A stretch of 64,000 nt of DNA from Siphonodentalium dalli (taxonomy: Eukaryota; Mollusca; Scaphopoda; Gadilida; Siphonodentaliidae). The notes under the pieces were generated by a model. The model did not search any database, was not told where the DNA came from, and worked only from the letters and a program-made list of their open reading frames with translations. Location of the stretch: assembly GCA_032622095.1 (NCBI GenBank), contig CP136069.1, forward strand, positions 102,764,278 through 102,828,277, read 5' to 3'. Positions within the stretch are counted from its first letter, which is position 1; the number at the start of each line of letters is the position of its first letter. Both the position numbers and the translations under genes were made by a program. Below are positions 24,503 to 34,865 of the stretch, piece by piece.

Positions 24503-25005
24503 AGATGGCTTATCACAAAAGTGACTACGATGCAGTCAGATCGGATTTAAATGGATATAATTGGGATGAAACTGAAGAAATGGGAGTAGAAGAATTATGG
24601 AGGCTATTTAAGGGGAGAATAACAGAAACCACTCTGAAAAACATTCCACAGTCATCAACAAAGAAGAAGATTAATACAAAAAAGTATGGATGACACCCCA
24701 AGCACTAAAAGCAGTAAAAGATAAAAGAAAAACGTGGAGGAAATACATCTATGATAGACAAGATACCAACTATAAAAATTACTGCAAAGCCAGAAACAAT
24801 GCAACACTGGAATGTAGAAAAGCACACAGATCTTACGAGAAGAAATTAAGTGATAACATCAAGAGAGACCCAAAATCCTTCTGGAGATACATAAGGAATA
24901 ACACCAAAGCAAAACCTGGAATTGGAGAGATAGAGAAACCAAATGGAGCGTTATGCATCGATAACACTGAGAAGGCAGACACACTAAACAAATTCTTCAG
25001 CAGTG
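24499..25005 (+). pseudogene. LINE ORF2 linker upstream of RT
   Basis: Two frames (24499-24693 and 24690 onward) encode 'SDLNGYNWDE', 'KTWRKYIYDRQDTNYKNYCK', 'DPKSFWRYIRNNTKAK' and 'ADTLNKFFSS', the usual linker before the RT fingers. The coding text stops at 25005, where the hAT-like element begins, and continues at 25488 with 'VYTAEADAEVPDPG'. Confidence 0.8.
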
Positions 25006-25481
25006 CAGCCCTGGGAATTAGCCTAGGCAATAGGCAATGCCTAGGTAAAAGCAGAGGCAAAATCGGTTTGCCTAGGCAATTATATTTCCTAGGTAAAACA
25101 AGTTCATTGGGTTACTAAAATTGATTTGTGTATATCAGAAATAGAACCTCTTTAGCCAAAATGATTTCATTAAATAACCCATTACATATATTGTTCTACA
25201 ATTGTTTCTATGGCACTGGGCCATTAACTAGCTACCCGTTATAAGGACACTTATTTTGGAGATGATTTGTGGAATTGTACATAATTATATGTTGAGTAAT
25301 GGTCTGGAAATAATGTTCCGTCAAATAACTAAGCAATTCAGGTTATTATTGAATCATATGGATTTGAGATGGCAATATTGTTGCAAAATTGCCTAGGTAA
25401 AATCTGTTTTTTGCCTAGGCCGATTTCTTTCACCTAGGCAAATATATTGCCTAGGCAAATTTTCCTTAATTCCCAGGGCTG
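25006..25481. mobile_element. Small hAT-like element with CCTAGG iterons
   Basis: TIRs CAGCCCTGGGAATTA at both ends, flanked by the direct repeat GCAGTG (25000-25005 and 25482-25487). Only 6 bp are identical; a 2-bp loss would explain a shortened 8-bp hAT TSD. Eight CCTAGG palindromes, most in the form TGCCTAGGYAA, lie four at each end with an AT-rich centre. Removing the element and one repeat restores the LINE reading frame ('NKFFSS' to 'VYTAEA'). No coding capacity. Confidence 0.85.
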
Positions 25482-25487
25482 GCAGTG

Positions 25488-26746
25488 TATACACAGCCGA
25501 AGCTGATGCTGAAGTTCCTGATCCAGGAGAGACTGAACTCAACGTCGAGCTTTCAAATATAGTTGTGACACCCGAAACAGTTCTGAGATTCTTGCTCGAG
25601 TTGAACACCTCAAAATCCCCTGGAGAGGATCAGATGCATCCCCAAATCTTAAAAGAAGCAGCCATGGAAATCTGCCCTGTACTCACCACACTTTTTAACA
25701 AATCAATGGAAACTGGAACAATACCAGAGGACTGGAAGATGGCTACTGTCTGCCCAATCTTTAAGAATGGAGACAGAAAAGATCCGGGGAATTACAGGCC
25801 GGTCAGTCTGACAAGTATAGTATGCAAGATCATGGAGAAAATAATCCGAGAGAAGCTAGTGGAGCACATGGAAACAAACAACCTATTTACGAGTCACCAA
25901 CACGGATTTAGATCAGGACATTCGTGCGTCACACAATTGCTTGAAGTCCAGGATGATTTTAACAACTACATACAAAATGACCAAAACATAGACGTCATAT
26001 ATCTGGACTACAGAAAGGCTTTTGACACTGTTCCACATAGAAGATTATTTAAGAAATTAAATAGTTATAACATCTCGGGGAATGTACACAAATGGATTGA
26101 AAACTTCCTAACTGACCGGAAACAAGCAGTAAGAGTATGCGGAGCCACATCCAGTATAGCAGACGTCACGATCGGAATCCCACAGGGGTCAGTACTAGGA
26201 CCTGTACTCTTCCTAATCTTTATTAATGACATTACAAACTCCATAAATTTCCAGATCAAATTATTTGCCAACGACACAAAGATCTACACAAATATAAAAG
26301 ATGACGAAGACAGACAGAGATTGCAGAACGACTTAAATACCCCATCAGACTTGTCCAACAAATGGCTACTCAGATTCAATGCAGCAAAATGTAAAGTACT
26401 TCATATTGGCAAAACCAATCCAGAATATAACTACACACTGAGGGAAGGGAACTTGGATATACCAATACAAACGACTGAAGAAGAGAAAGACATAGGGATC
26501 ACATTTGACAACAAATTATCATACGAGCACCATATATCAAACAGTGTTAATAAAGCAAAACAACGAATCGGTATGATAAGAAGAACTTTTACCCACATGG
26601 ACGAAGATATGACTAAAACATTATACAAATCCATAGTTAGACCGATGGTGGAATACGGATCATCCATTTGGAATCCAGCACTCAGGAAGAACAAAATGGC
26701 CATAGAAGGAGTCCAGAGAAGAGCATCAAAATTAGTATCACCCTAG
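25488..26746 (+). pseudogene. LINE reverse transcriptase
   Basis: A long open frame (25565-26746, 393 codons; coding similarity starts at 25488). Landmarks are 'SKSPGEDQMHPQILKEAA', 'NYRPVSLTSIVCKIMEKI', motif A 'IYLDYRKAFDTVPHRRL' (about residue 147), motif B 'IGIPQGSVLGPVLFLIFIND' (about residue 205) and motif C 'LFANDTKIY' (about residue 233), where the first catalytic aspartate of FADD has become asparagine. The thumb and 'ALRKNKMAIEGVQRRASKLV' follow. It would have been the polymerase for target-primed reverse transcription. The frame ends at 26746, just before the nested LINE. Confidence 0.92.
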
Positions 26747-26769
26747 AATTTAAAGAATTAGAATATGAC

Positions 26770-27429
26770 GAAACCGGTTTGGACAAGTTGTGCAATATTT
26801 GCTATACATATGGCAATAAATGGCGTTATCGATATAATGCAAATAAATCTTGTGTGATTGTCTTTAACGAATCGAAATGCGATTTTTCAAGAAATAGTCG
26901 AAAGTGGGTATTAGGTAGTGATTCAATAAATGAATGTGCCGATATAACTCACATGGGTGTTCCCTTGAATAAATTTAATATCAATAGTCAACTTACCGAT
27001 AAAATATGCGATACAATTCGAAGTACATATATGACACTTTCAAACTCTGGTTTGTATCCAGGAGGTTTAACCCCTACCAGTTGCACGTTCTTGTATCAAT
27101 CAACTGTACTCCCCAGAGGACTGTATGGTGCAGAACTATTATGGGGTTTATGTCAAAATGATAGTGAGCGATTAGAACGTATTCATCGATTCTGTCTCAA
27201 GAACTTTCAAGGTCTGCACCAGCGAACCTCTACAGTTATCGCTCAAGGTCTAGTCGGTTTGGGATCATTGCAATGTCTTATAGATAAAAGGAAATTATCG
27301 CTATTCGGTTCTCTCTGTAACTTGAGTGTTTCATGTAAAACTGTTAAACAGGTTTTTCTTGTTCGCCTTTATCAATATCTGTATACTTGTAACACGCCAA
27401 ATAGAAATCGCCAATTTCTTTATCCGTAA
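26770..27429 (+). pseudogene. LINE ORF2 C-terminal fragment (second family)
   Basis: An open fragment reading 'TGLDKLCNICYTYGNKWRYR', 'NANKSCVIVFNESKC', 'ECADITHMGVPLNKF', 'STVLPRGLYGAELLWGL', 'ERIHRFCLKNFQGLHQRT' and 'IDKRKLSLFGSLCNL'. This is the thumb and downstream region that follows the FADD box in many non-LTR RTs; the box itself is not present, consistent with 5' truncation on insertion. It is distinct from the host LINE. The clade cannot be assigned by eye. Confidence 0.75.
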
Positions 27430-27577
27430 TACCTGCAAATTGTGGCGGCGATATCACGATAAATTAATACCAGAGAAGATATTGGGAAACTCCCCCGAAT
27501 AAAGACAACCGTTGGATAGTCTGACATTGTTGTTTATATATTATATACACTTATATATACACGATAGCACATTCCTT

Positions 27578-27722
27578 TCGTATATGTATGTGTGTATGCG
27601 TACATATGTATGGGTGTGTGTGTATGAGGGTGTATATGTGTATGTATGTATATGTAGATATATGTATATACATGTGTATATGTATGTGTATATATGTATG
27701 TGTGTATGTATATGTACATACT
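27578..27722. repeat. GT/AT alternating purine-pyrimidine tract
   Basis: About 145 bp of TATGTATGTGTATA-type alternation, part of the nested LINE's 3' region. It generates long overlapping ORFs on both strands that are not genes. Confidence 0.95.
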
Positions 27723-28003
27723 GACACGGTATATGTAGTAACACTTGTCCCTTGGACATTTCATATATATATATGTTGTGTCCATTCAGATACATGTACC
27801 TCGTGTGGGTGGTGCGACATGGAATTTGATCTCTACGCACTATTCAATTCCCGTGCAATCCTCATGAAATCAATTGGTGCCGGGTCATATGAACAAGTTC
27901 TTTTTCTCTTTTTTTCTCTTTTTTGTTGTTTAATAATTATATCCATGTATATTCTTTAGTAAAATCTTCGTATTGATATGGAGGAATAAAAGATATATAT
28001 ATA

Positions 28004-28330
28004 AAGAAACTTGGATTACCAACATTAGAATACCGCAGAAAAAGAATTGACATGATCCAAATGTATAAAATTCAATCTGAAACTGACAAAGTAATACTCA
28101 CATCAATGGAGCCTTCTCTAGGAACCACATCAAGAGGCCACAAGAAGAAAATACAGAAACGCCTATACACCAACAAAGTAACCAAAAACAGCTTCATACC
28201 ACACTGCACAAACACGTGGAATCAACTTACTGAACTATGTGTAGATGCACCTGATGTCAACACTTTTAAATCAATACTTAACGACTCCTGGAGAGGAAGA
28301 GAAAACAAGTTCCATTTTAAATTTAACTAA
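28004..28330 (+). pseudogene. LINE ORF2 C-terminus (host LINE)
   Basis: Resumes the LINE of 22863-28505: 'KKLGLPTLEYRRKRIDMIQM', 'SRGHKKKIQKRLYTNK', 'NSFIPHCTNTWNQL' and 'NTFKSILNDSWR', ending with TAA at 28330. This is the standard end of CR1/jockey-like ORF2 proteins. Confidence 0.85.
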
Positions 28331-28502
28331 AATACAAAAACATTTTTTTAATGGCTGTAAATACTGTGATTTTAATAATGCTGAAAACACCACTGATAGT
28401 ATACATATACGAAACGTTGAGGAACTAACGAAGAGGCCATACAAGCATACCGCTTTCTTCGGCAGAAGATTCAAGGTAAATTCAAGGTAAATTTAAATTC
28501 AA

Positions 28503-28615
28503 TAGAGAACCTTCGGAATAGAGAACCATCGGAATACCGGTAGCAAACCTTCAGTATAATGAACCTTGGGAATTGTGAACATTCGGAATAGCGAACCTTC
28601 GGAATAGAGACATGT
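28503..28615. repeat. Short minisatellite 'gaaccttcggaatag'
   Basis: Roughly seven imperfect units of about 15-18 bp, each a variant of 'gaaccttcggaatag', directly after the LINE's 3' tail. Confidence 0.85.
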
Positions 28616-29044
28616 CGCTGTCCATACGTACTGACGTGATCATATGTCCCAAGTTGGCCGGAAATACAGGCACTCCCATGAAACATACATTTACCATTTT
28701 ATAGATGGACGTACGTGTTTTGGGTTGTACTGACGTAATCATCAGGTCGGGCACACATCAAAAACGGTCTACGTAGATCGTTTTGTCTACTGTAGCCCGA
28801 TTGAGCTACGTTTTTAATGTGATTTACACGCCTCCATCGATTACCGCAATACCACGAAAAAAGTGCATTTTGAATTTTCGATCATAAGTTGTGTACCACT
28901 ATCACGTCTACAAAGAAGCAAAAAACTCAAGGACTCACCACGGCTTTAATACCTTTTGAGCGATTCAAAATCAATTTGTTTTGGTCAATTTACCATGAAA
29001 AACGGTAAGAAATGATCATCAAAATTTCTTGATCGAAATGTAAA

Positions 29045-29420
29045 TCTTTATCAAATCTGAGGTAGTTCCGGTCGCAATTGTGTTCGCAAACATCCGTGTG
29101 CAGGTGATAATCTGATTGGTTGCATTTAGCCGGGGAGTAATGGTACGTTTTTAATTGGATTTCAGTGTAACATCTATCTGTTGGAATGTACAGAACGACA
29201 AAAGGACAACCATATTTGTATAACTGTGATGTTCTTTATCAAATCTGAGGTAGTTCCGGTCGCAATTGTGTTCGCCAACATCCCTGTGCAGGCGATAATC
29301 TGATTGGTTGCATTTAGCCGGGGTGTAATGGTACGTTCTTAATGGGATTTCAGTGTAACATCTATCTGTTGGAATGTACGGAACGACAAAAGGACAACCA
29401 TATTTGTATAACTGTGAGTG
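29045..29420. repeat. 188-bp tandem duplication
   Basis: Two copies start at about 29045 and 29233 with 'ctttatcaaatctgaggtag' and share 'gtgtaacatctatctgttgg'. They differ at a few sites, so the duplication is not recent. Confidence 0.9.
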
Positions 29421-30023
29421 TGATGTTACGTGAGGTGCTTCCAAATTTCAAAGTAGAGTTGTGAATCGTGTTTCCGTAGTTGTCTTCTCTGAATGGCGTT
29501 CGCCAAACAATTAACAAATAGTCATCTCCGAGCGAAGCTGTTCGCTTTATCCAATCAGGTAAGCCACAAAAACTGAATACAGGAGAAGTCGGCCCAAAAC
29601 GAAGTCGGCCCCACTACGAAGTCGGCCCAAAACAAAGTCGGCCCCGGAGAAGTCGGCCCAGGAGAAGTCGGGCCCAGAAGAAGTCGGCCCTGTACGAAGT
29701 CGGCCCAGCTATTAACATTAGTTAGTGACATGTTTACTCAATTGAGTAACATATATCAGGTGTCACGGAAACCTCGTTTAACACTATATGACTTAATGTT
29801 TATCTTTATCGCTGACTGCTTCCATGTGTAAACAATAACAATACCGGTAACACATAATAGCCCAACAAGCAGTAAAATTATAATTATGACAGGACATTTT
29901 TTAGGCCTATAGATTAATTGGCTAACTAAGTGTGAAGGTTCGTATCTGGTCTAATACCTTGTGTCGTATATATGACATATATGGCTATTTTTTCCGGTAC
30001 AGATTTGTATTTCAATTTCAAAT

Positions 30024-30470
30024 ATGCCTATCACACATCCCTGTTATGTGTGTTCGCAAGTGAATAATCAATGCAATTGTGATTGCAATGTAACAACTGA
30101 GCTTCCGATTATGGAATCTACCAGGCTGTCAATGGACAACATTCAGCAACCTCCAGATTTGCCCGCTAAGCGTGTTCGTCGACAACTTGAACGTCAGGCA
30201 TATACACCATCCGATTACGACCGAGTTCAGCGGCGTCGCCCCAACCAAGAAGCAATAATACATGTAACTTCACCAGTTTCGGCACCTCAGTTGAGTCAGA
30301 CAGTCGAAGATATCAATATTGATCAGCCAGTCGACATTCATCAGTCAGTCGAAATGCATATTCAACCAACAGAAGCCCAACAGCCACATGCAAAGCGACG
30401 CATACGTCAGGTTCGACCAAAGGGTCCAGCACCAGCACCATGTCACACAAAATGGAATGCTACGAGGTGA
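30024..30470 (+). CDS. Hypothetical protein inside the GAAGTCGGCCC element
   Basis: A 148-codon ORF starting at ATG 30024. The N-terminus has five cysteines in 'CYVCSQVNNQCNCDC', a possible small metal-binding knot. The rest is polar and low in hydrophobic residues: 'PAKRVRRQLERQ', 'RRRPN', then Q/P/H-rich and a basic end 'AKRRIRQVRPKGPAPAP'. No catalytic motif and no transmembrane segment are visible. Its position between opposing terminal arrays suggests an element-encoded, perhaps DNA-binding, protein or its N-terminal exon. It could equally be a chance ORF. The stop lies at the first copy of a 64-bp duplication. Confidence 0.35.
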   Translation: MPITHPCYVCSQVNNQCNCDCNVTTELPIMESTRLSMDNIQQPPDLPAKRVRRQLERQAYTPSDYDRVQRRRPNQEAIIHVTSPVSAPQLSQTVEDINIDQPVDIHQSVEMHIQPTEAQQPHAKRRIRQVRPKGPAPAPCHTKWNATR

Positions 30471-30578
30471 TATAATCCTCCTTGACACCATGTGGCGAAA
30501 ACATGGTCACATAAAATGGAATGCTACGAGGTGATATAATCCCTTTTGACACCATGTGGCGAAATGTCGGTCTCATGT
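30451..30578. repeat. 64-bp tandem duplication
   Basis: Two copies (starting about 30451 and 30515) share 'aatggaatgctacgaggtga', 'tataatcc' and 'gacaccatgtggcgaaa'. The first copy supplies the stop codon of the 148-codon ORF. Confidence 0.9.
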
Positions 30579-31170
30579 GCGTAATGTATACATCGCGGCC
30601 ATAGACTATATAAACATCTGTTTGTGCCACAGGCATTAACAAACAGTAAAATAATAATGGGGCCAACTTCTCTTGACCAATCTTTAATTTAACGGGCCGA
30701 CTTCTCTTGGGGCCGACTTCTCTGGACCGACTTCTCTTGGGGCCGACTTTGTTTTGGGCCGACTTCTCCAGATACCCAAAAACTGGACGTTTTTGACCTT
30801 CAAAAAGATATATCCTGGAAAAATAAATGGATCTTTGCCTACTTTTTTGGCAAAATCAACATATTTATGGGAAAGTCACTACCAGTACCAAACTCTAACA
30901 GTAACATGTCTTAATTAATACATCGTTAATTGCGCCTATAACTAGTGTAAGCCGTGGTGAATCGTCGAGTTTTTGGCTTCTTTGTAGACGTGATACTAGT
31001 AGTGCCTAGTGGTACACAAATAATGAACGAAATTTCGAAATATGCGCTTTTTTCGTGTTATGGCGCTAATCGCAGGAGGCGTGTAAATCATATTAAAAAA
31101 GTAGCTCAATCGGGCTACAGTAGTTGAGTAGACAAAACGAGCTACGTAGACCGTTTTCGATGTGTGGCCC

Positions 31171-31589
31171 ACCTGGAGGCTGATCATGATTCATATTATT
31201 ATTATCCTAACCCAGAGAGTTATCCCAACTTAATAGGGTGACATAAAATTGATAAGCAAATTAGCGCTTCTAGTTTATACGCACTGACGTTATCATATTA
31301 TTATTTACATTTTCAGGTCATCACCCAAAGCATTCGATAAGTTTTTCTTAGTTATGTTTATGTCTAAGGGCGCCGCCATTTTTAGATATAAAATGTACTG
31401 ACGAAACTTCGTACCACTTTATAAGAAAAAATATAATTTACTGACTTTTATGATTATTTTTCGACGTGTATGCCGAACTTTTATATACGCTACTATTTAT
31501 ATATATTTTTTAATTTGATACAATTAGCCTACTATACGGGCTGCAGCTCGATCTTCTAGTAAACTGTCCTTACTCAATTAGTGTAGTTA
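31171..31589. other. Unannotated stretch between two elements
   Basis: AT-rich; no gene or repeat structure supported. It contains 'aagggcgccgccattttt' near 31367, a short GC-rich island of unknown meaning. Confidence 0.4.
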
Positions 31590-31982
31590 CCAGTCCGGAC
31601 CTCCTATTTACCGAGAACAACCGAGAACAACCGAGAACGAGTCCAAAACTAATAAATAAGTCATAATAATGTCCAAGTATAGTGTATATATATCACTCTT
31701 AAATAGATATTGTACCATATTTGACCATTTAAATGACATATACATGTATGTAGTTATTTTACGTATACCGAGAACTTGAAACGTCGCAGCCATGTTCTCG
31801 GCTGGCGGTAACACAAAGGCATGAGTCGTGCCTAAGTGTTAATTAACGGGACCTGGGTCTGTTTGCTGATTAGAATTAATTGAGTTGTCTACACTAATAT
31901 GTGTTACTGTTTGTTAATCACTGCGATGTGTGAGTGCATAACATTGTAGGTGAGAAATAGATTAAAGAAATAATTACAACTG

Positions 31983-32205
31983 CATGATGCAAAAAAAACA
32001 CCTTCTGTAATCTGTCACTTGGAAGAACAAATCCTACCTCTCAAATCAGCTATTGAATCTGGATCTATAATTGGTATCGACGGAACATTTAATCTTGCAT
32101 CTTGCTATGTAACAATTATTATTTTTAAAAACCCTAATATTATAAGGAAACAACTTCAGATCCACCAATACTTTTAGGACCTTTATTTTTGCATTGGGAT
32201 GGTAC
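31983..32205 (+). pseudogene. MULE-like transposase remnant
   Basis: The frame from 31983 reads 'ICHLEEQILPLKSAIESG', 'SIIGIDGTFNLASCYV' and 'TIIIFKNPNI'. After a +/-1 shift near 32147 it continues 'TTSDPPILLGPLFLHWDG'. The order 'D-G-T-F/Y ... P-x3-GP-x3-H' is the pattern around the first catalytic aspartate of Mutator-like (MULE) transposases. The protein breaks off where LINE sequence begins (about 32206). In intact members a full DDE domain would follow; here only some 70 codons remain. Assignment rests on motif memory, not on a search. Confidence 0.55.
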
Positions 32206-32960
32206 TTTTTAATCTTACCAAAACTCTCATGTGCTGGGCATCAGAATGGCTTGTAAAATTCAATCCCCTGAAAACGGATTCTCTCTTAATCTCCAGGAAA
32301 GAAACACCAGTATATCATCCACATTTGACCATGGGAACCGCGACAGCCATAAACATCTGGGACTTACTTTCGACAACATGGGCTCTTGGGGTATCCACAT
32401 CAGATATATGCTTGACAAAGCATGGAGTCGAGTAAATCTAGTACGTAAACACAGATACAGGCTAAGCAGAGTAACGCTTGAAAAAATACATTCTACATTT
32501 ATCCGACCAATACTGGAATATATGCCTCCCCTGTTTGGGATAACTGCCCTGATTAGGCTGATTATCTTAGTGATGACATTGAAAAGGTTCAGTATGAAAT
32601 GGCCCGAATAGTAACAGGTGCAACCATCAGTACGAGTAACGCGCTTCTTTTATCAGAAACTGGCTAGCTGGGAACTCCTCTCCTCACGTCGTAGAAAACA
32701 CAAACTTTGCCAATTTTTAAAAATGATACGCGGAACTGCCCCATCCTTGAAATGTGTTATTATATATCTTTTTGGTTTATTTGAAATTATAATTATATGC
32801 ATGTTCAGATATATATAATTACACCTCACACTCTGTACTCTCTGACCTTCTCACACTCCCCTTAGATGGTGTAAATGTGCCGAGTCTCAAATGGTGGAAC
32901 TCGAGTGCTGTAATAAGTGATACATCACAATTAAGCACTTTAAACAAAACATAGGAGCAC
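32206..32960 (+). pseudogene. LINE fragment: RT thumb and C-terminal region
   Basis: A 5'-truncated LINE piece over three frames: 'ASEWLVKFNPLKTDSLLISR', 'SHKHLGLTFDNMGSWGIHI', 'DKAWSRVNLVRK', 'FIRPILEYMPP', then 'QYEMARIVTGATI' and 'WELLSSRRRKHKLCQFLKMI'. These follow the FADD box in non-LTR RTs. Frameshifts near 32330 and 32560, plus a deletion near 32560, leave no function. It differs from the other LINEs in the window. The 3' boundary is unclear (about 32750-32960). Confidence 0.75.
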
Positions 32961-33880
32961 GTTGTCTGCCGGTCCAAAGCCAGGATAAAAGCTGATGGAA
33001 GTTTAAATTCGTGTCAAACCGAGAAGACACTACAAACCGAGAACAAGCTTAATTCTAATGCACTTAGGCCAATATACCCCCGGAAACACCACATATTTGC
33101 GGGGGGTTATTCATTCAATAACCTGTCGCAATGTATAGTCCGGTTCACCGCTTCAATGTTAGATATTCCTACGCGCCAATATTGCCGTTAGCTGAATTCC
33201 TAATCTCGGTCATGCATGCCCAATCCAGCACCGATCACTGTTCCGTTTCACTCCATGACGTCACCCTTACGCAATACACGCCGGCGACGTTACGGAGTAG
33301 ATTATAGAGTTGGCGCCCTTGCTACTGACTTCCGTTACTAGCTCGTTGCTATATAGACAAACCAGCGATGCCTCTTTTGTCGAAAATTGACAGTCAGTAC
33401 ATTCGCGCTGTATACATGTACTTTCAGAAAATACAAAACACCACACCGTTATATTCCACCAATGTCAGTGTCTCGATATCATTTTGACCAAATTTCTTGA
33501 CATGAAACCGCGAGATACGGCGTGAAATACAACGCATTGAGTAAACAATTTCCCATTGTTTTTCAATTCAACTTCAAGTTCGCGGTAAAATCAAAACTTC
33601 AATTTGAAAGTGGTAAACATCTGAAAAAGACATCAGGTACATGCAGAAACTAATTGTTGTGCATATTTATTTCTATTTGAAGTGGCAATTTTTCATGTTT
33701 ATCAGCATTTTTAACGATAAGAGCGATGGTAATTGAGGGACTATATTTTATCTAGCGAATTAAATTTAAAATAAAAAGTCGTGAATTGGCTGAGTGTTTT
33801 CTATGGCCGCACATTTCGTTGATAATTACGAGGCATTTGTTTGTCTAAATAACGTTTTAAAGTTCGAAGAGCATTAGAAT

Positions 33881-34048
33881 GGGGATAACAGTGTGGTGTT
33901 TTGTGATTTCGAAAAGTTACATGGCGAATATACTGTGGCAAATACCCGTTAATGGGCTCCGGCTCCGCCGTCGCCCATTAACTAAATTTGCCACAGTATA
34001 TTCGCCATGTACCTTTCCGAAATCACAAAACACCACACTGTTATCCCC
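33881..34048. mobile_element. 168-bp palindromic MITE-like element
   Basis: Arms starting GGGGATAACAGTGTGGTG and ending CACCACACTGTTATCCCC pair over about 75 bp with a GC-rich loop 'tccggctccgccgtc'. No clear TSD; it may be recently inserted given the high arm identity. Confidence 0.85.
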
Positions 34049-34307
34049 TAATTATCAAACCGAGAAGACACTACAAACCGAGAACAAGCCGATACGCCGT
34101 AGTATGTTAAACGAGATCGTCGCTCGGTGGCGCTTACAATTTGTTAACAATATATGTCGGTTAAATGCATAAAAGTTAACATTTTAATGAAAATATTGAT
34201 GTCTACAGTAGATATTTCAAATAAAACACTATATTTAATGTATATAAGGCATTTTAAACCTTGTTCTCGGTTGTTCTCGGTTGTTCTCGGTAAATATGGT
34301 GACCCGG

Positions 34308-34800
34308 CCAGTCTGTACCAAGTAATACATGTCAGTTACGATCTATAAATATATTAACAACATAATAATACGTGTAACGTGAGGTATGGTATGGTAGATA
34401 AATTGATCATACTAGATTTGCAACACAATTTATCATAGTGATATATCGGTACCCGGAAATTAATAGCCGGCTATTTGCATGATTTGTAAATTTATTTAAG
34501 ACGTGGCATTGTATCCACTCATTTCGCTAACTGCGCCGACATTATAAATGTGTGGATATATATTTAGCAAGCAGTTCAATATATACAGAAAAGTTCCACC
34601 CTTTCAACAATACTATATGTTGTAAGAGATCTGTCCACTTTATCAACAAGTAATTGCCTTTTAAATTTGTTTATTTTACAAACATTACACGCATGACGGA
34701 GGAGGAGTAGCGTTCAATCAAACAGCATATATCTGACTTCCGGTTGGAGCTGATGTACATTGCCGTACGTGGCTTTTAAAACTGATTGAGTGAAAATTGC
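34308..34800. other. Unannotated stretch, possible promoter region
   Basis: AT-rich sequence that ends in 'tgacttccggttgg' (about 34735), an ETS-type core (CTTCCGG) common near TATA-less metazoan promoters. That reading is inference. Confidence 0.3.
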
Positions 34801-34814
34801 AGTCTGAGGCAGTC

Positions 34815-34865
34815 ATGCCGAAACAGAAAGAGTTGATGGACAAGGCCGAGGATGTTGTCGATCAG
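34815..34865 (+). CDS. Candidate first coding exon
   Basis: ATG in fair context (gtcATGC) opens 17 codons reading 'MPKQKELMDKAEDVVDQ', ending exactly at CAG|GTAATA, a good splice donor in phase 0. An acceptor-like 'tgctcattcag' at 34928-34941 would join nine more codons ('VRENPKSMY') and a stop at 34969-34971. That second segment, however, is also the terminal arm of the inverted structure 34939-39739, so the exon may have been formed or cut by the insertion. An ETS-like site lies 80 bp upstream. I do not recognise the protein. It may be the only host exon in the window, or chance. Confidence 0.3.

Larger units (their letters stand above)
26770..28003 (+). mobile_element. 5'-truncated LINE of a second family, nested
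   Basis: It interrupts the host LINE between 'EFKELEYDE' and 'KKLGLPTLEYRR', two neighbouring segments of its C-terminal domain. It carries the C-terminal third of an ORF2 (26770-27429), a GT/AT-rich stretch (27578-27722) and a 3' end around 'ggaggaataaaagatatatatata' (27981-28003). No clear TSD was found. The clade is not assigned. Confidence 0.8.
22863..28505 (+). mobile_element. CR1/jockey-like LINE with ORF1 finger, multiply interrupted
   Basis: A nearly full-length non-LTR element: 5' UTR (about 22863-23221) with a repeated 'agatagagattgctctgtcc' at 23017 and 23167, ORF1 (23222-24153, frameshifted), ORF2 endonuclease fragment, linker, reverse transcriptase and C-terminus (to 28330), then a 3' region ending in two or three copies of 'ttcaaggtaaa' (28471-28497). 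It is interrupted by a 476-bp hAT-like element (25006-25481) and by a second LINE (about 26770-28003), and about half of the endonuclease is deleted. FAND instead of FADD in the RT confirms inactivity. Confidence 0.85.
29582..30769. mobile_element. Element bounded by arrays of GAAGTCGGCCC
   Basis: Left: eight direct copies of GAAGTCGGCCC or near variants between 29584 and 29708, spaced about 15-18 bp. Right: about six copies in opposite orientation between 30660 and 30769. The outermost 30 bp match as TIRs (GGAGAAGTCGGCCCAAAAC). An ORF of 148 codons lies between. It is nested in the long-TIR element 28749-31170. No clear TSD was found. Confidence 0.8.
28749..31170. mobile_element. Long-TIR DNA element (GGGCACACATC ends)
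   Basis: Arms of about 200 bp (28749-28952 and 30946-31170) are reverse complements, starting GGGCACACATC and GGGCCACACATC and sharing 'aacggtctacgtag', 'gtagcccgattgagctac' and 'tgatttacacgcctcc'. No firm TSD was identified. The interior holds a 188-bp tandem duplication and a second inverted-repeat structure (29582-30769). Superfamily unknown. Confidence 0.8.
31596..34307. mobile_element. Mutator-like element with ACCGAGAACA iterons
   Basis: The left end reads CCGGACCTCC-TATTT followed by three exact-period 10-bp repeats ACCGAGAACA (31610-31639). The right end (34260-34307) is the mirror image. The direct repeat CCAGTC flanks it (31590-31595 and 34308-34313); the exact TSD is ambiguous. 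Inside, 31983-32205 resembles the catalytic region of a MULE transposase. The interior also received a LINE fragment and a 168-bp palindrome. Extra ACCGAGAACA copies occur near 33035 and 34075. Confidence 0.7.

Noticed and set aside
27512-27960. Overlapping ORFs of 70-123 codons on both strands
   Set aside because: They are produced by the GT/AT alternating tract; composition is C/V/Y/M or H/T/I/Y repeats.
29045-29708. CRISPR-like array
   Set aside because: The 188-bp duplication has only two copies and the GAAGTCGGCCC motifs have short variable spacing; a eukaryotic transposon end explains both.
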